Shown here piece by piece: positions 42,361 through 53,198 of a stretch of 64,000 nucleotides of DNA; position 1 is the stretch's first letter; each line of letters opens with the position of its first letter. Under the pieces are notes generated by a model. That model worked only from the letters and a program-made list of their open reading frames with translations, ran no database searches and was not told where the DNA came from. The position numbers were made by a program, and so were the translations under genes. Source of the stretch: Eukaryota sp. TZLM1-RC (lineage: Eukaryota > Metamonada: BaSk clade); the NCBI GenBank assembly GCA_040285825.1, contig JAUPSS010000007.1, forward strand, positions 124,001 to 188,000. The letters are read 5' to 3'.

Positions 42361-42415
42361 CTATAAAATGAAAGGGTAAGAATGAAATGAAAAAGTGAAA
42401 ATTAATAGTCCACCT
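42361..42415 (+). repeat. ~55-bp direct repeat, first copy (second at 42764-42815)
   Basis: ctataaaatgaaa...gtgaaaattaatagtccac occurs twice, 403 bp apart, in the same orientation, with a few mismatches. The first copy starts about 10 bp past the end of the Rep tail homology. The pair may bound an inserted or duplicated unit; the interior shows no gene I can name. Confidence 0.65.
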
Positions 42416-42999
42416 TCAAACCTCATCACTAAAAGGGCCGTATGTTCATTCTCTTTCTCAAACAAACCACAGAGAGAAAGCGGGACGGCATGCTTCCGAA
42501 AGTACGGGTGACCCTTCATGGAGGAAACTCTACGCGTAGGAAATGCCAATGCCATTTTCAGTACCTGATGAGTACCCTATTGATAGCTGCACTGTTCACC
42601 AAGCTCATTTTGGCTACTGTGATTTCGTTTGGAATCAATTGAGTAAATAGTTAGTTCATTTACCTTTTGATACGGAGCAATTAACTAACTTATAACCAAG
42701 TGTTCTAAATTAACCAGGAAAGGAACAGCAGAAAGAAAACGCATTCTATCTGCAGTTACCAAACTATAAAATGAAAAGGTCAAAATGGAGTGAAAAGTGA
42801 AAATTAATAGTCCACTTTTATACATGGTTGCTGGAAGGAATGAAACGCTCTTGGAGCTAATTAGATGATCGCTCAGAAAAATTGATTTAAATTATGATCT
42901 GTGTTCAATATGTTTTTGGAGGTGCAGTTGTTAATTTGTAGGTTGTTACAATAAATAGGTGAAAGAATTGAAACAAATAAAAATGAAGAAAAAATCAAA

Positions 43000-43205
43000 A
43001 GTCCAAAAACATGTAGACTATACAGACACACGTAATCAGATCTTTCTTGACCGTAATCAACCTCAAACAATTAAAAACTGAATGATTGATGACTGCTCAG
43101 TCGTTTATGTATTTATGAATAGAGACTCTAAATAAAGAGAATTGCTCTCAATATTTGGTAGAGACTCTTGAAATAATCAATAGAGTGACCAAATCGATCG
43201 GTTCA
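43000..43205 (-). repeat. Dispersed ~200-bp repeat, copy R3
   Basis: Reverse-oriented and the closest match to R1. It keeps the outer aatcgatcggttc (R1: gacccgatcgatt in reverse complement) as well as the central block with cttgaccgtaatcaacctcaaac. Confidence 0.8.
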
Positions 43206-45856
43206 ACAAAGTTTGGTAATGAATGAAACAACTAATTACTGAATTGAATTTTTAATGTACCTCCTCATAAATAAAAACACTTATTCTAAAAGAAAGAGAA
43301 AACATTCTCAGTTCCAAACAGAAGATTCTCAGTAGTAGAGGGCTATGCAACCAGGTTAAAGAAATCGACAGCAATTACCAGTTATAATACCACTTAAACT
43401 CTGGCGACACAGCTCAAATAAGAGGTATGAAATTGTAAGTAAGGTATAAAATAGTAAATAACAAAGATGTCCTGATCACCATCCTCAAAAAACACTTGAA
43501 TATGTGATTATGGAATAGGATATAAAAGAGAAGAAATTAGTAGTTGTAATGAGCAAATTAGAATTCATTAGAAACAATGTTGAATGAAAAGTTGACTTTA
43601 CATCTTGATCGTCATACTGAATGAATGAATTCAAAATGGTTTTCGACGTTTCCTTCCAATACAACACACACATACATAAACGGTCAACAATAGTCAACGA
43701 AACGCTCAAATAAATCAATTGAATGTCTGATTATTGCTGGAAATTTTGACTCAGTAAAAACCAAATGATAAATAGGCTAATTGATCAAAAAATGATTTTT
43801 CAAGGACCCATCCAAAGTGAATTGACATTTTACCTTTTTTTTCTTTCATTTCATTTCCATGAAAGCACCGATAGAATCTAATCTTTGTAATTCTTCAAGA
43901 AAACAATGCAATTGTGAAGTGCATGGCAAGTGTTGCAAATGGTGAGTTTACTGAATATAGAACCCCATTGAGTTCGCTAAGAAAAGAAAGGTCAAATGCC
44001 CTTTGGAAGAATGCAAGGAGTGAGGTAGAAAACAAGTCTCTAATGTGTGGTTATAAATCAGTTTTGATTAGGGGTCAGGAGTTCAAATCTCTTTGGGAAA
44101 GGAAAATTATGATAAATGAAAAGCAACAGTGCATGATTGTGAAATGATGCACTGGCACGTTATCATTATGGATGACTAGCAAGGATGACGTGAAACTTAA
44201 CAATGATGACGTGGCACTTACTCTTAGATATCAACGCCAATGATCAAGCAAGTGTGGCACGTTGCACGACTAGATCAGCCTTGAGATGCATCTTGGTATA
44301 TCTAACAAATAGAGTAAAGAAACAAACCCTAAACCCGGTCGATGGGAACCCTCTACTATGCCATACCATGAGACAGTGGGGTTTGAAGAAGGTGTGTAAA
44401 GTAAAGAGGAAAGTGTAATCGAACGGGGTTTTTGAATGGTAACAATGGTGTGAATACGGAATGCTCAGGTGTGTTGCTTGTGGAAGCTATTGTTGATGGT
44501 AAGAGTATAACATTGTGAGAAGGGAAAGGTGGTGAGGAGTTCTTCTCCTCTTAATGAAGGGTTGCTCATTGACTGACCATCCCGTAAATGTAGATTGCTG
44601 CTCTTCAGATGTGAGAAATGTAAGAATCTCCTCAATCAATTTCCTCCTCATAAATGATCAACTCAAACACTGTATTTTCTGGGAATATTCAAAACATCAA
44701 GTATTCATGTGTGTAATTGGTGTGTTTAAAGATATCATAGTATCAACAATTGAATGTATTGCAACAAGCTGACTTGAAATTGAACAAGAAAATAGAAAAA
44801 TATAAAAAAAATTTAACTACTACAAGTACCACAAGTAGAGGCAAAAGCTTGCAGCAGCACACAATGTTTTTAACTAAAAGAAATCAAAGCAAAACAAAAA
44901 AAACAACACATTGACATCAACCATTCAAAATCAAATAAAGATACTCAAACAAAAGATTCTTTTTAGTGTTTTTAACTAAGAAATACCTATTCATGTGCAG
45001 TGAATGGTTCTACTGATTTGTTTGGACTTTGGGATATTCTTTAAAAGGTCATTCACATTGACTGTCTCTATAGCGTCTCAATCAGTCTCTAAATGCTCAC
45101 AGTTGTCGCCAAATTGCATGTCATGTATTGAATCCCAATATCCACCAATTTTGTGGGGGTTGTCAATAACGCTAATGTCAGCAGAGTTTGGATTGGAAAT
45201 GGTTATTGTTGAGGGATCGTCGGAAAGAAAAGGATACTTCCTAATCATATTGGAATGAAAAAGATGTAGATGTTACATGGTCTGTACCAACTCCCCTGAC
45301 TATGAAAGATCCATTTTCGATGGAACTGATTTTGGCAGCATTTGCAAGTTGTGACTTGACCTCGAGTATTAAAATTCAACCAGAACATTGTCCAGGAGAT
45401 AGCTGCTGTGCTTGAATCATATTGTAAAGTCATGAGTATTCATTTTCCTATCAACAAAGTGGAAACAAAAAAAATGAATGGACAAAAATGAAGAAATGAA
45501 GTTCTGTCAAATGAAGATCTGGTTGTTAATCACTTAATTATATTTAATCAGAACTAATGGGCCCCAGTCCAATCAACCAAGATTTCCTTTACAAAAGCTT
45601 TATCTACTTGTTTTCTTGCCATTACTTCCCTTATTGCATGAAACAACCGGGGTACTATTTGATTTATTGCAAATTGAATCTCTTGTTGTCTTGCGAGGTG
45701 TAGCATCTACAGGTTCAGCATCGAAACCGTTGACGAGGTAATCAAAAGGCAAGGACCATTTGATTGGTGTTGTTAGTGGTGCTGGATGTAAATGTTTCAA
45801 ACAAATTTGTTTCAAAAAAAATTGAACTATCATATTGATCAACATTATGCAAAAGA
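43206..45856. other. Long stretch without a convincing gene
   Basis: Short frames (43485-43718 minus, 43914-44147, 44203-44418, 44554-44772, 45004-45258, 45600-45845 minus) show no recognisable domain and several lack ATG. Near 44076 a T-arm-like aggagttcaaatctctt pairs perfectly, but no acceptor stem or anticodon arm fits, so no tRNA is called. TGACGTG strings occur at 44187 and 44207. Probably decayed repeats. Confidence 0.4.
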
Positions 45857-46265
45857 AGAAAACTTAATCCTGTGACTGCTGTAGATTTTAAAGCAAAAAA
45901 GAAACATAGAAAAGATGATAAAGATATTAAAGAGGCAAATGTCGATAAAAATACACAGCTGGTTTTTATTGCTTTCCCATTTTCGATAAATGGAAGATTA
46001 TCAGTTGAAGCAGAAACTTTTTTGAATGACTTCCAAAAAATGGTGCGAGAAAAAACAGTGAAAAGATTTGATATTTTTTTATGGCGTTCACGGATTCAAT
46101 TTGCCATTATTAATAGATTACCACGGTTTTTCAATCGAATAAGAGAAGCTTTAGCTAGACAGCAAGCAGATCAAGATTTTGTAGAGCTCATCTTGGTTCA
46201 ATGATAGTCGTCCCATTAGTTATGAGTTAATTGATTGTACATGTTCAATAAGTACATTTATTCCT
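45857..46265 (+). mobile_element. Non-LTR retroelement 3' end with open C-terminal domain
   Basis: A 5'-truncated copy. The open frame starts RKLNPVTAVDFKAKKKHRKD and runs through FIAFPFSINGRLSVEAETFL, LWRSRIQFAI and REALARQQADQDFVELILVQ to a TGA at 46204. This is the intact version of the element's last protein domain and lets the other fragments be aligned. The family 3' end (atgatagtcgtcccattagttatgag) follows, ending near ttcaataag. Confidence 0.8.
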
Positions 46266-46443
46266 TATAATTTGATTAAAAAAGGTGCATATAAGGAAAT
46301 TGGGGCCATCCCCTACATGTTTTGGAGTTTCCAGAGTGATGAGCCTTTGTCCAAATCCACAATACTTATTGAAGAAACGTCATTGACTGAATGTAAACTG
46401 ATACAGAAAAAGAGAAGGAAAAGTAAATGTACCATTTAAATAG

Positions 46444-47598
46444 ATGCTACTCATCTTTCTTCTAGTCCTCTCACCTGTGATTTCATGGACTGTAGTCAGT
46501 CCGGAGAACACAAATTTTGTTCCAACTTCTATAGATAGAACAGAATCTTGGTCATTTATCGCTCCACAAGCAACACTGTCTGGTGCACCTGTTATTCTGT
46601 CGGAGCGTGTATATTGGCAGACAGATAATGCTTTATACAAACTAGCACTCTCTTCAGGGGCACTTTTATCAGAGCTCGCTATCAATACCTCAAGACCGAC
46701 CTCTCTGTTTTCCTCTCCATCACATACATCAATGGTGATGCGTCTGTCTAATGATGACGCGACAACCATTAACTTTCTTTCTCCTGATCTCCAAATAGCT
46801 TCTTCCCAACCGTTTAATCCTCGCAATCCTGTCGCCGATAGATCGGGTTTTGTGTTTTGCCAATCCTTTACACTCCATAGATTCTCCTTTAATGGTGAGT
46901 TGTTGAATCGCCGTAGTATTAAAAATAATGTTAATCTTGTCGCCGCTCCTGATGGGTACTATGGCTATGCTTTTGGTGCCATTTATCAGTTTGAGGGAAA
47001 TCTGAGAATGAGATGGGAAGCGAGACAACGTGCAGTAAGTAATTTTGTTGCTGATAACCAACGATCAATGGTGTTTTTTACATCTGACTTCCACCTTCAC
47101 CCCACCTTGATTTTTCTTCATGGAATCTACACAGGAAGTGGACATGCTGTTGACATTTTTAAGCAGAATATAACGAAACTTACGTCCAGAGAGCGGGTTG
47201 TGTTTTCAGCTGTAGGTCAAAATGGTGACGTGATTTATGGACTAAATGGCCGTGATGAGGGTCTGGTTTTAAGACTTGTTGTTATTCCAAATTTTGGTTC
47301 TCGATATGGGGAACCAAAAGAGATCAAAATTCTAAGTGAAAACGCCGACTATCAAGGTCACGTAGTGTTTCCATCAAATTTGATTGCTGTTTCTTTTTAT
47401 GAGAAGTCTGGTGATTTTGAAGGAACCAGGGTTGTTTTCGTTAATTTAAATGGTGACATCCAAATACTTTCTAATTATACGCAAAAATTTGAAAATTTCA
47501 GAGGTTCAAGTGTTGTTGGTTTTGGTGATTTGTGCATAGTCTTAGTTCTTTCTGAAATTTCCACTGGAAATTCTAAACTTGTTTCTACTTGTCAATGA
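46444..47598 (+). CDS. Secreted or lumenal protein, probable beta-propeller (PQQ-like)
   Basis: Intact 384-codon gene, ATG to TGA, no intron. Residues 1-14 (MLLIFLLVLSPVIS) are a hydrophobic signal peptide, so it enters the secretory pathway. The rest is beta-rich. Repeated short blocks such as SERVYWQTDNALYKLALSSG, DGYYGYAFGAIYQFEG and NGDVIYGLNGRDEGLVL resemble PQQ-type propeller blades, with aromatic-x-L and G-x-[LIV] turns. Several N-x-S/T sites occur. No membrane anchor follows the signal peptide. No catalytic motif is seen and the function is unknown. It starts 240 bp after a retroelement 3' end. Confidence 0.7.
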   Translation: MLLIFLLVLSPVISWTVVSPENTNFVPTSIDRTESWSFIAPQATLSGAPVILSERVYWQTDNALYKLALSSGALLSELAINTSRPTSLFSSPSHTSMVMRLSNDDATTINFLSPDLQIASSQPFNPRNPVADRSGFVFCQSFTLHRFSFNGELLNRRSIKNNVNLVAAPDGYYGYAFGAIYQFEGNLRMRWEARQRAVSNFVADNQRSMVFFTSDFHLHPTLIFLHGIYTGSGHAVDIFKQNITKLTSRERVVFSAVGQNGDVIYGLNGRDEGLVLRLVVIPNFGSRYGEPKEIKILSENADYQGHVVFPSNLIAVSFYEKSGDFEGTRVVFVNLNGDIQILSNYTQKFENFRGSSVVGFGDLCIVLVLSEISTGNSKLVSTCQ

Positions 47599-47601
47599 AT
47601 C

Positions 47602-48114
47602 TGTAAATATAAAGAAGTTTTTCTTTGTTTTTGATTCACATTCTTTAACTGAATTAGTTTTTATCTAATCTTGTCTCCATATTTAATGCTTAAGTTTGTG
47701 GAACAAGTGATGCTATCAATTTGATGTCATTAAGAACCATAAAAAAGAGAAAAATTTACGAATGGCAATTTCTTTGTGTTCTACAACAAGTAAATGGTTA
47801 TCCACGACGAAGCTAAATTATCCAGTTTACAATGTTGTGAACAGCATCATCAAAATTATATAACCATACCCTCAAGGAAAGTTGGAGTTAGTCTGATGAT
47901 TATGCATTTAGGTCAGATAAAGCAAGGGTAGAGGTGGAAAATGAGGTCCAAAAGAACTTCACAATAATGAAGATTTGCTCTTTGGTTATGAAGACTGTTT
48001 TTGAACTGGTCAGATTGTGACGTGATCTCAAGGGGAAAAGGGGACAATTCCAGACTCTGAACCCAAACCATTTACGTTTTCTTTTCGTCACAAAATAAAA
48101 GATTTTTTTACAAA
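47602..48114. other. Intergenic between convergent genes
   Basis: AT-rich shared 3' flank of the secreted protein gene (plus) and RCC1 copy 3 (minus). The frame 47900-48091 is featureless. Confidence 0.5.
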
Positions 48115-50367
48115 TTATTTATTGCTAGAAGGGTTAAAATTTTCGTCCATAAAATCATTGAAAAGATCAGTAACATATACAGAATTTAAATATTGAATAA
48201 ACCATGGAAAACAAGATAATTGAATTGAATGTCCATTCCTAATGAATTGAACTGATTTAATTAAACCTCGACTAATTAATCTTGTGGGAGACCAGGGTGA
48301 TTTTAAAAGACAGTCTTCTCTGGGCCTAATCAATTGAATATATTCCAAATAAGGAAAGTTTTGTTCAGTGATATTGGCAGGAACTTGGTTATAAATTGTA
48401 AATTCCTTTAAGTTTAGTAATTGTATTTCGACATTGACAGTCGAATACAATTTAACGGACAATCTGATAATAGATTGAGGTACATGTATTTGATTTTTGA
48501 GAATTCTTTCAGAAATTTCAGGAGAAGACACAATCAACTCTTTTAATGACGTTAGATAGCTTAAATTGATAACCTGAACGTAATTATGTTTAAGTACTAA
48601 CTTCACTAGTGAAGTGGGTAATTGTTGAATATTCAGTGAATAATTAAGCTCTAGACACTTGAGTTTTGATAAATGTGTCAAGTTAATAGACAAGTTTGAA
48701 CCACATTTTGACCATCCACCAAGCTTAATAGCCTCAACATTTGGGAAAAACGACAATAATTGTGGATCATAATCAACTTCATCATAGTAAACATCAAGTT
48801 TTTGAATTCTAGTATTGATTACATTGGGACCACTGTAAGCAGAAGTCAAATGCATTTGTAAATCACAAATGTTTTCATAAAAATTTAAAACTTCAGAACT
48901 TACTAAAAAGATCGTATGTTGAATTGGATGAACATTAAACACTTCTTGAGCAAACTGAGCTACCCTTTTACTAATACCACATTTGGTGTAAAATCTTGCT
49001 TTAACATATGGATGATTACCAAAGAGCTTTTGCAAATAAGTTAAATATTGCCAATAAACCAGCTTAATTAGACCACTAAACATTCTATCCAAAGGTTGTC
49101 TTAGATATCGGAAACTGCCAAGAATTTCAGAACCAAATACTTTGACAGGTTGTGGTCGTTCAATCAAATCACCTGTACCTAATTGACCTCTGAAATTCCT
49201 TCCCCAAGCCCAAACAGTGCTTTTGTTGTAGGCAAAAAAGAAGTCATGACCTACTGAAATACCTTCTATATTAGTGAATGCTTCAATACAAATTGGCTCC
49301 TGTGCATCTTGATAAGCATCACTTAATCTACTCAACTTGCCCCAAACAAAAACTTTACCATTATTATCAATGGCAGCAAAAATATCAGTAAACCCACCAT
49401 TACCACTAATGGAAACAATATTGGTCAAACCTGGAACTTTGGTGGGTTTATTATTGAAAGATCCATCACTCCCCTTGTTAAACTTCCAAACAACACCATT
49501 AGTATCAATAACAAATAGACAACGATGACAAAATAAAAAAGAGTCCTGATGTGGTGCTTTTGGAATCAAATACTCACTTACTGGGATTTTAACGTGGTAT
49601 TCGGGAAATTCAAGGTTACCGTATTTGCTAACTGTGAAGAAATCACCATTATCATCAACTACTATAATGGAATCATCATGAACTGCAACGAAAACAAAGT
49701 TATTAAAGTCTTCAATTAATTCAAATGATTGTCCATTTCCCCATTTAACAAAATTACCTTCTTGGGTCAAAGCATAAGAATATTTGAAAACACCAAAAAC
49801 TTCCTTAATGCTATAAGGAATGTTGATTAGTGTAATGGGTAGTGATCTACTGGTTGAATTATTAATTTGATGGTGATTATTCGAACCCCAACCATATAAC
49901 TTGCCTGCTGAAGAGAGGGCAAGGGAATGGTTACGGCCAGCTGAGATGGCTACGATATTAGTTAAAGGTAGTTTGATTGGTGAGATGATTCCACCAGGTC
50001 CATTATAAAGAACTTTATCATTAAAATTATCACCCCAACCATAAACTTCACCAGAATAGGTGAGAAGAAGAGAATAACCCAAACCTACTGAAATAGAATG
50101 AACCCCCACTTCCCGATCGATCGGGGGAGGCAAAAAGGGAGAATGGGATGAGTTCTGATCGATGAGAGAGGAACAATTGGATTTTGAGAGCGATTTGCGA
50201 TAATCATGGGGAAGAGTTTCCGGTGAGGGGATGTCTGATTGACATGTTAAAGAAGGATTAGCCAGGACATGGAAAGGAGAGTTTGTAAAACATTGGCAAT
50301 GACGTTCTGTTTGGGAACAGGAAGGAGTAGTGTTAGTATGTGGGAACCTATCATTGTTGTGCGTCAT
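48115..50367 (-). CDS. RCC1-repeat protein with C-terminal leucine-rich (FNIP-like) region, copy 3
   Basis: Intact 750-codon frame, ATG to TAA, no intron. The N-terminal Cys/Pro/Ser part (TTPSCSQTERHCQC) matches copy 2 and ends in PPIDREVGVHSISV. RCC1 blades follow, with GRNHSLALS, VFVWGKLSRLSDAY and AWGRNFRGQLGTGDL. The leucine-rich half (FFPNVEAIKL, QQLPTSLVKLVL) and the family end FPWFIQYLN close it. It differs from copies 1 and 2 mostly in the middle of the propeller (residues about 210-330) and in the KLFGNHPY...FNVHPIQ segment, where variation looks concentrated. No motif beyond the two regions is seen. Confidence 0.87.
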   Translation of the reverse strand: MTHNNDRFPHTNTTPSCSQTERHCQCFTNSPFHVLANPSLTCQSDIPSPETLPHDYRKSLSKSNCSSLIDQNSSHSPFLPPPIDREVGVHSISVGLGYSLLLTYSGEVYGWGDNFNDKVLYNGPGGIISPIKLPLTNIVAISAGRNHSLALSSAGKLYGWGSNNHHQINNSTSRSLPITLINIPYSIKEVFGVFKYSYALTQEGNFVKWGNGQSFELIEDFNNFVFVAVHDDSIIVVDDNGDFFTVSKYGNLEFPEYHVKIPVSEYLIPKAPHQDSFLFCHRCLFVIDTNGVVWKFNKGSDGSFNNKPTKVPGLTNIVSISGNGGFTDIFAAIDNNGKVFVWGKLSRLSDAYQDAQEPICIEAFTNIEGISVGHDFFFAYNKSTVWAWGRNFRGQLGTGDLIERPQPVKVFGSEILGSFRYLRQPLDRMFSGLIKLVYWQYLTYLQKLFGNHPYVKARFYTKCGISKRVAQFAQEVFNVHPIQHTIFLVSSEVLNFYENICDLQMHLTSAYSGPNVINTRIQKLDVYYDEVDYDPQLLSFFPNVEAIKLGGWSKCGSNLSINLTHLSKLKCLELNYSLNIQQLPTSLVKLVLKHNYVQVINLSYLTSLKELIVSSPEISERILKNQIHVPQSIIRLSVKLYSTVNVEIQLLNLKEFTIYNQVPANITEQNFPYLEYIQLIRPREDCLLKSPWSPTRLISRGLIKSVQFIRNGHSIQLSCFPWFIQYLNSVYVTDLFNDFMDENFNPSSNK

Positions 50368-50689
50368 TATTGAAAGTGCGGTTGCAGACCTGTTCTGATT
50401 TAATCAATCTCAAGTCGTCAAACATTTTCACCTGATTTAAATAAAACAATACATTCAGTGGCTGAATTTCTTGTCTCTTTATTGTCTTTTGCTTTATTAT
50501 CTTTTGGTCGCCTTAATGAAGGAAAAACTTTCAATCAATTCTTCTTGGCTGATTTGAGAGGTGAAGATTTAGAATTTTAATATTTGGTGTGGAGTATTAT
50601 TTCAAAATAAAAATTTATTCACTTAAAATACAGTATTTGAATCTTTATTATAATTATTCCAAGTCAATTGAGTTAATACAAACTCTATA

Positions 50690-51060
50690 TAACAATTTAT
50701 TGATCTTGCAGACTAAACAGAATAAACTCATAACTAATGGGATGAAATTCATGGACCCACGATTTTCTCTGCAACATCTTGATCTGCTTGCTGTCTAGCG
50801 AAAGCTTCTCTAATTCGATTGAAAAACCAAAGCAATCAATTAATAATTGCAAATTTAATTCGAGATCAAAATAAAAAGATATCAAATCTTTCCGAAGTCT
50901 ATTCTTGAACCATTTTTTGGACATGATTCAACAAAGTTTGTGCTTTTACTGATTGTCTTCCGTTTATAGAAAATGGGAAAGTAATGAAAAAGAGTGACCT
51001 ATTTCTATCAGCATTGGCTGATCATCAAAATCATAAATTATCTAAGTTAATATTTGAATG
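50690..51060 (-). mobile_element. Non-LTR retroelement 3' domain fragment
   Basis: On the minus strand it reads FITFPFSINGRQSVK, then a broken stretch and the codons for FNRIREAFARQQADQD. This is the same domain as at 45.9-46.2 kb. The conserved noncoding 3' end is not reached, since homology stops near 50750, so it is internal as well as 5'-truncated. Confidence 0.65.
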
Positions 51061-51064
51061 AAAT

Positions 51065-51757
51065 ATTACTTCCTTAAAGTAACAAGTAAAGGTTTCTTTA
51101 GTAATGAAGTATTACTAGTAATAAGTAAGTCAGTTAAGAAAGTAATACTGCAAATTTGTTATTAACTGAGACAAATAATCAGTATTGGTGATCAAGATTC
51201 AAAATGGTAATAATTTTTGATACTTATAAGATAGATACCGCTAAGATTAAAAGATATTCAAATTACAGTAAGACAACTCTATTTTTCCATTTCAATAGTG
51301 GAATTGCCGAATGTCGGCCAAAATTGTTCGACTTGATTTTGGTTTCTGTTGTAGTTGTGAAACCAATGGAGAATGTTGTAATAAGAAAGTATTTCTAGAT
51401 CTGATTCCATTGAACTATGCGCAATTTTATGTTTGTTAAAAGCAAATGATTTTGTACAAGTTGAAGACCTTATCTTGCAAAGTTATCGTTACAGCCCTAA
51501 CCTTATTATTCATCTTTTTAAACAAACACTCTGTAGCAATAAGGTTCAATACGAGGGCGTTGAAATTGGATCCACATAATGAACCCCCAAACTATTTGTA
51601 TGCATTTTTGAACAAGATATGTTCCTTCAAACAACACGATAAAGACAGGAAACAATCTATGTGCTTTCTTATGTAAATAAAGTTGTATTAGAAATCGGTT
51701 GATATATGCCGGAATTAATGCCGTATTTTTAATCAACATATAGCACATAATCTAATT
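51065..51757. other. No gene recognised
   Basis: AT-rich spacer between two retroelement fragments; the overlapping frames at 51446-51676 (plus) and 51518-51748 (minus) have no recognisable content. Confidence 0.4.
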
Positions 51758-53115
51758 TACATTTTGGTAATTGCATTTTGAGTTCATCAAGTGGTGTAAG
51801 GAGATCCGTAAGGACCTCTTTTGTTTTGTTTGGCCATTGATCCAATTTGATTGCAAATTCAAGAGATGTTTCCTTCGCTAATTATGATTGCATATATGGA
51901 TGATGTTGTGCTTATTGGTGATTTAAATATTGTGAAACAAGCAGCTGTATGTTTTAAAGAATTTTTTACCAAAATTGGTCTCCGACTTAATTTACTTTAA
52001 TGTGTTTTGTTATCGAATTCTCCAGTTTCCACAATAGTTGATGGTATTGAAATTCAAGCCAAATTATATTTAATTGATGCTATTTGTCATTTGGGTCGTT
52101 TTTAGGAAATAATGATGAAATTACCAAAAAATGGTTTGAAAGGTTGAAGTCAATTTCTGACAAAATTGACCGAATGATGAATTTAGATATACAACAACAC
52201 ATCAAATTTAATATTATAAGACTGTGTTTTAGTTCCAACTTCAATTATATATATTTCGATCTACAAATCCTCTCGTCACTAGAACTTTGGCTCAGAAGTT
52301 TAATGAGTTACGTGCAAAAGTTCTGTCTCAATTACTGGGATGTAAAGTGTTCCAAATTCCAGACCATGTTTATGTTAGTCCACATTATGGCGGTTTAGGG
52401 TGGACGAAGGCTTCTATTCTTACCTCGTGTACTTTTGATCGATGCAGAAATGCAATCTTTGAGTTTTCCGAAAGATTTTCAGATTGGAAAGATATATTGA
52501 TGACAACGCAAAGTTCCACTATTTTTGCATTAAATGAGGAATTTTCAAAAATTGATGTAGAAAAATGGAGTCAATGCTTTCCACAATCATTCAATGGCAA
52601 TATTCCAGAAAAAAATGTTTTAAATTTGAAGTACACTCTTGGAACACTACAGAAAGGATTGACTGGAATGTATGAAAATGATCTTTATAATAATAAATGC
52701 AGCTCGGCTGTTTCAAATCATCACAGAAGAAAACTTAATCCTGTGAGTGCTCTTGATTGAAAAACAAAAGAAAAACATAGAAAATATGATAAAGATGTTG
52801 AAGAGGCTAATGCTGATAGAAATACACAGCTAGTTTTTATTACTTTCCCATTTTCGATAAATGGAAGATTATCAGATGGAGCAGAAAAAACAATGAGAAT
52901 CAGGTTCAAGAAAAAACAATGAGAAGATTTGATATTTTTTGAGGGCGTGCACGAATTCAATTTGCCATTATTAATAGATTATCTCAACTTTTTCAATCGA
53001 ATAAGAGAAGCTTTTGCTAGACAGCAAGCAGATCAAGATTTTGTAGAGAAAACCTTGGTTCAATGATAGTCGTCCCATTAGTTATGAGTTAATGTAATTA
53101 AGTGTTCAAGTTCAA
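51758..53115 (+). mobile_element. Non-LTR retrotransposon with YMDD reverse transcriptase, nuclease domain deleted
   Basis: The most informative RT copy. Motif 4 is at about 51785-51840 (SSSGV..GDP.GPLLFCLAI across small breaks) and the active site IAYMDDVVLIGD at 51888-51925. Then come GLRLNLL, the thumb block YGGLGWTKASILTSC (52390) and WSQCFPQSF. At 52700 the sequence jumps from SSAV directly to RRKLNPVSALD, which in other copies lies after the nuclease, so the CCHC knuckle and nuclease core are deleted. The last domain and the family 3' end (to about ttcaataaat) follow. Stops near 52000, 52100 and 52760. Confidence 0.82.
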
Positions 53116-53198
53116 TAAATAAAATCGGTTGAGGAAAAAATGGCATTCCCAAAATTCACTTGACATTTAGGGGCTTCTTCAACCCTCAAAAGCCTCCA

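Noticed and set aside
31050-43205. R2 and R3 as the two LTRs of one 12-kb element
   Set aside because: The intact host kinase gene and unrelated transposons lie between them, and a third inverted copy exists elsewhere, so they are independent dispersed copies.
44040-44105. Possible tRNA with perfect T-arm (aggagttcaaatctctt)
   Set aside because: No acceptor pairing (the needed 5' strand is absent) and no anticodon arm; T-arm likeness alone is weak evidence.
45240-45420. Frame reading DPFSMELILAAFASCDL, faintly like an OsmC-family active-site helix
   Set aside because: Too short, ends at a stop within 60 codons, and nothing else of the family is present.
51446-51748. Overlapping plus and minus frames of 76 codons
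   Set aside because: Mutually exclusive shadows in AT-rich spacer DNA with no recognisable content.
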